The notes beneath the pieces are model-generated. The model saw nothing but the letters and a program-made list of their open reading frames with translations, made no database searches and had not been told where the DNA came from. DNA of 6,181 nt from Oscillospiraceae bacterium (lineage in GTDB: Bacteria; Bacillota; Clostridia; Oscillospirales; Oscillospiraceae). The translations under genes were made by a program, and so were the position numbers. Each line of letters starts with the position of its first letter. Position 1 is the stretch's first letter. The DNA is taken from assembly GCA_017620315.1 (NCBI GenBank), contig JAFZQQ010000014.1, positions 1 to 6,181 of the forward strand, given 5' to 3'. Shown here piece by piece: positions 5,962 through 6,181 of the stretch.

Positions 5962-6181
5962 ACCGAATGGAGACGGCAAACGCTGCCCACGAGAAGGGAT
6001 TTAATTGCTGCCAGAGCGTCCTTTCCGCATTTGCGGACCGGTTTGACATCCCTGAGGAATCGGCGCTTCGCATAGGCGCGGGCTTTGGCGGCGGCGCCGG
6101 AACGGGAGAGCTCTGCGGTGCGATAGTCGGCGCGATTATGGCGCTCGATATTATCTCAGCCGGCGATGTGACAAGCGAACC
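5958..6181 (+). CDS. C_GCAxxG_C_C family probable redox protein (5' part)
   Basis: 74 complete codons before the window ends; the 3' part is missing. The visible part matches the C_GCAxxG_C_C family of small cysteine-rich proteins thought to be redox active, with no firmly established reaction. Seen: GFNCCQSVLSAF (14-25) with Cys17 and Cys18; a glycine-rich GAGFGGGAGTGELCGAIVGA (40-59) containing the CGAxxG motif at Cys53-Gly58; and no signal peptide. The later family cysteines lie beyond the window. AAGGAGG at 5941-5947, inside whiA, leaves 10 bases to the ATG at 5958, which overlaps the whiA stop by four bases. A second in-frame ATG at 5967 is a less likely start. Translation is therefore likely coupled to whiA. 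Confidence 0.85.
   Translation, partial: MNRMETANAAHEKGFNCCQSVLSAFADRFDIPEESALRIGAGFGGGAGTGELCGAIVGAIMALDIISAGDVTSE

Overview
The window is chromosomal DNA of moderately high GC content (well over 50% by eye) and almost entirely coding. It carries the hprK-murB-rapZ-whiA cluster of Firmicutes, a zinc-ribbon form of ribosomal protein L28 and the C_GCAxxG_C_C redox family. Together these suggest a Clostridia-class anaerobe, most likely from the Oscillospirales/Ruminococcaceae side. That placement is an inference from protein flavour, not a phylogeny.

Layout. Bases 1-63 are the last 20 codons of an unidentified + strand gene. One base later, rqcH (65-1807) begins; it encodes the 50S-bound factor that adds alanine tails to stalled nascent chains. 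A perfect 12-bp stem flanked by A and T runs (1809-1836) is a shared bidirectional terminator between rqcH and the convergent rpmB (L28, 1852-2040, minus strand). The gap 2041-2266 is a divergent control region. It holds an rpmB promoter preceded by a very A/T-rich UP-like tract, and a hprK promoter with a perfect TATAAT.

The second half is a tight + strand operon: hprK (2267-3205), murB (3224-4135), rapZ (4145-5023), whiA (5053-5961), and the start of a C_GCAxxG_C_C protein gene (5958 to the window end). Gaps are 18, 9 and 29 bp, then a 4-bp overlap, with no terminator seen between them. The operon joins sensing of sugar phosphorylation state (HprK), peptidoglycan precursor synthesis (MurB), a P-loop protein of the RapZ/YvcJ family, and the WhiA cell-division/regulatory protein.

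This is mostly a core housekeeping region and I find no convincing undescribed system. The points worth a second look are: no yvcK/mgfK gene between rapZ and whiA; a redox-type gene translationally coupled to whiA; Glu-Arg in place of Asp-Arg in the RqcH N-domain; a small in-frame duplication at the RapZ C-terminus; and the organisation of the divergent promoter region.
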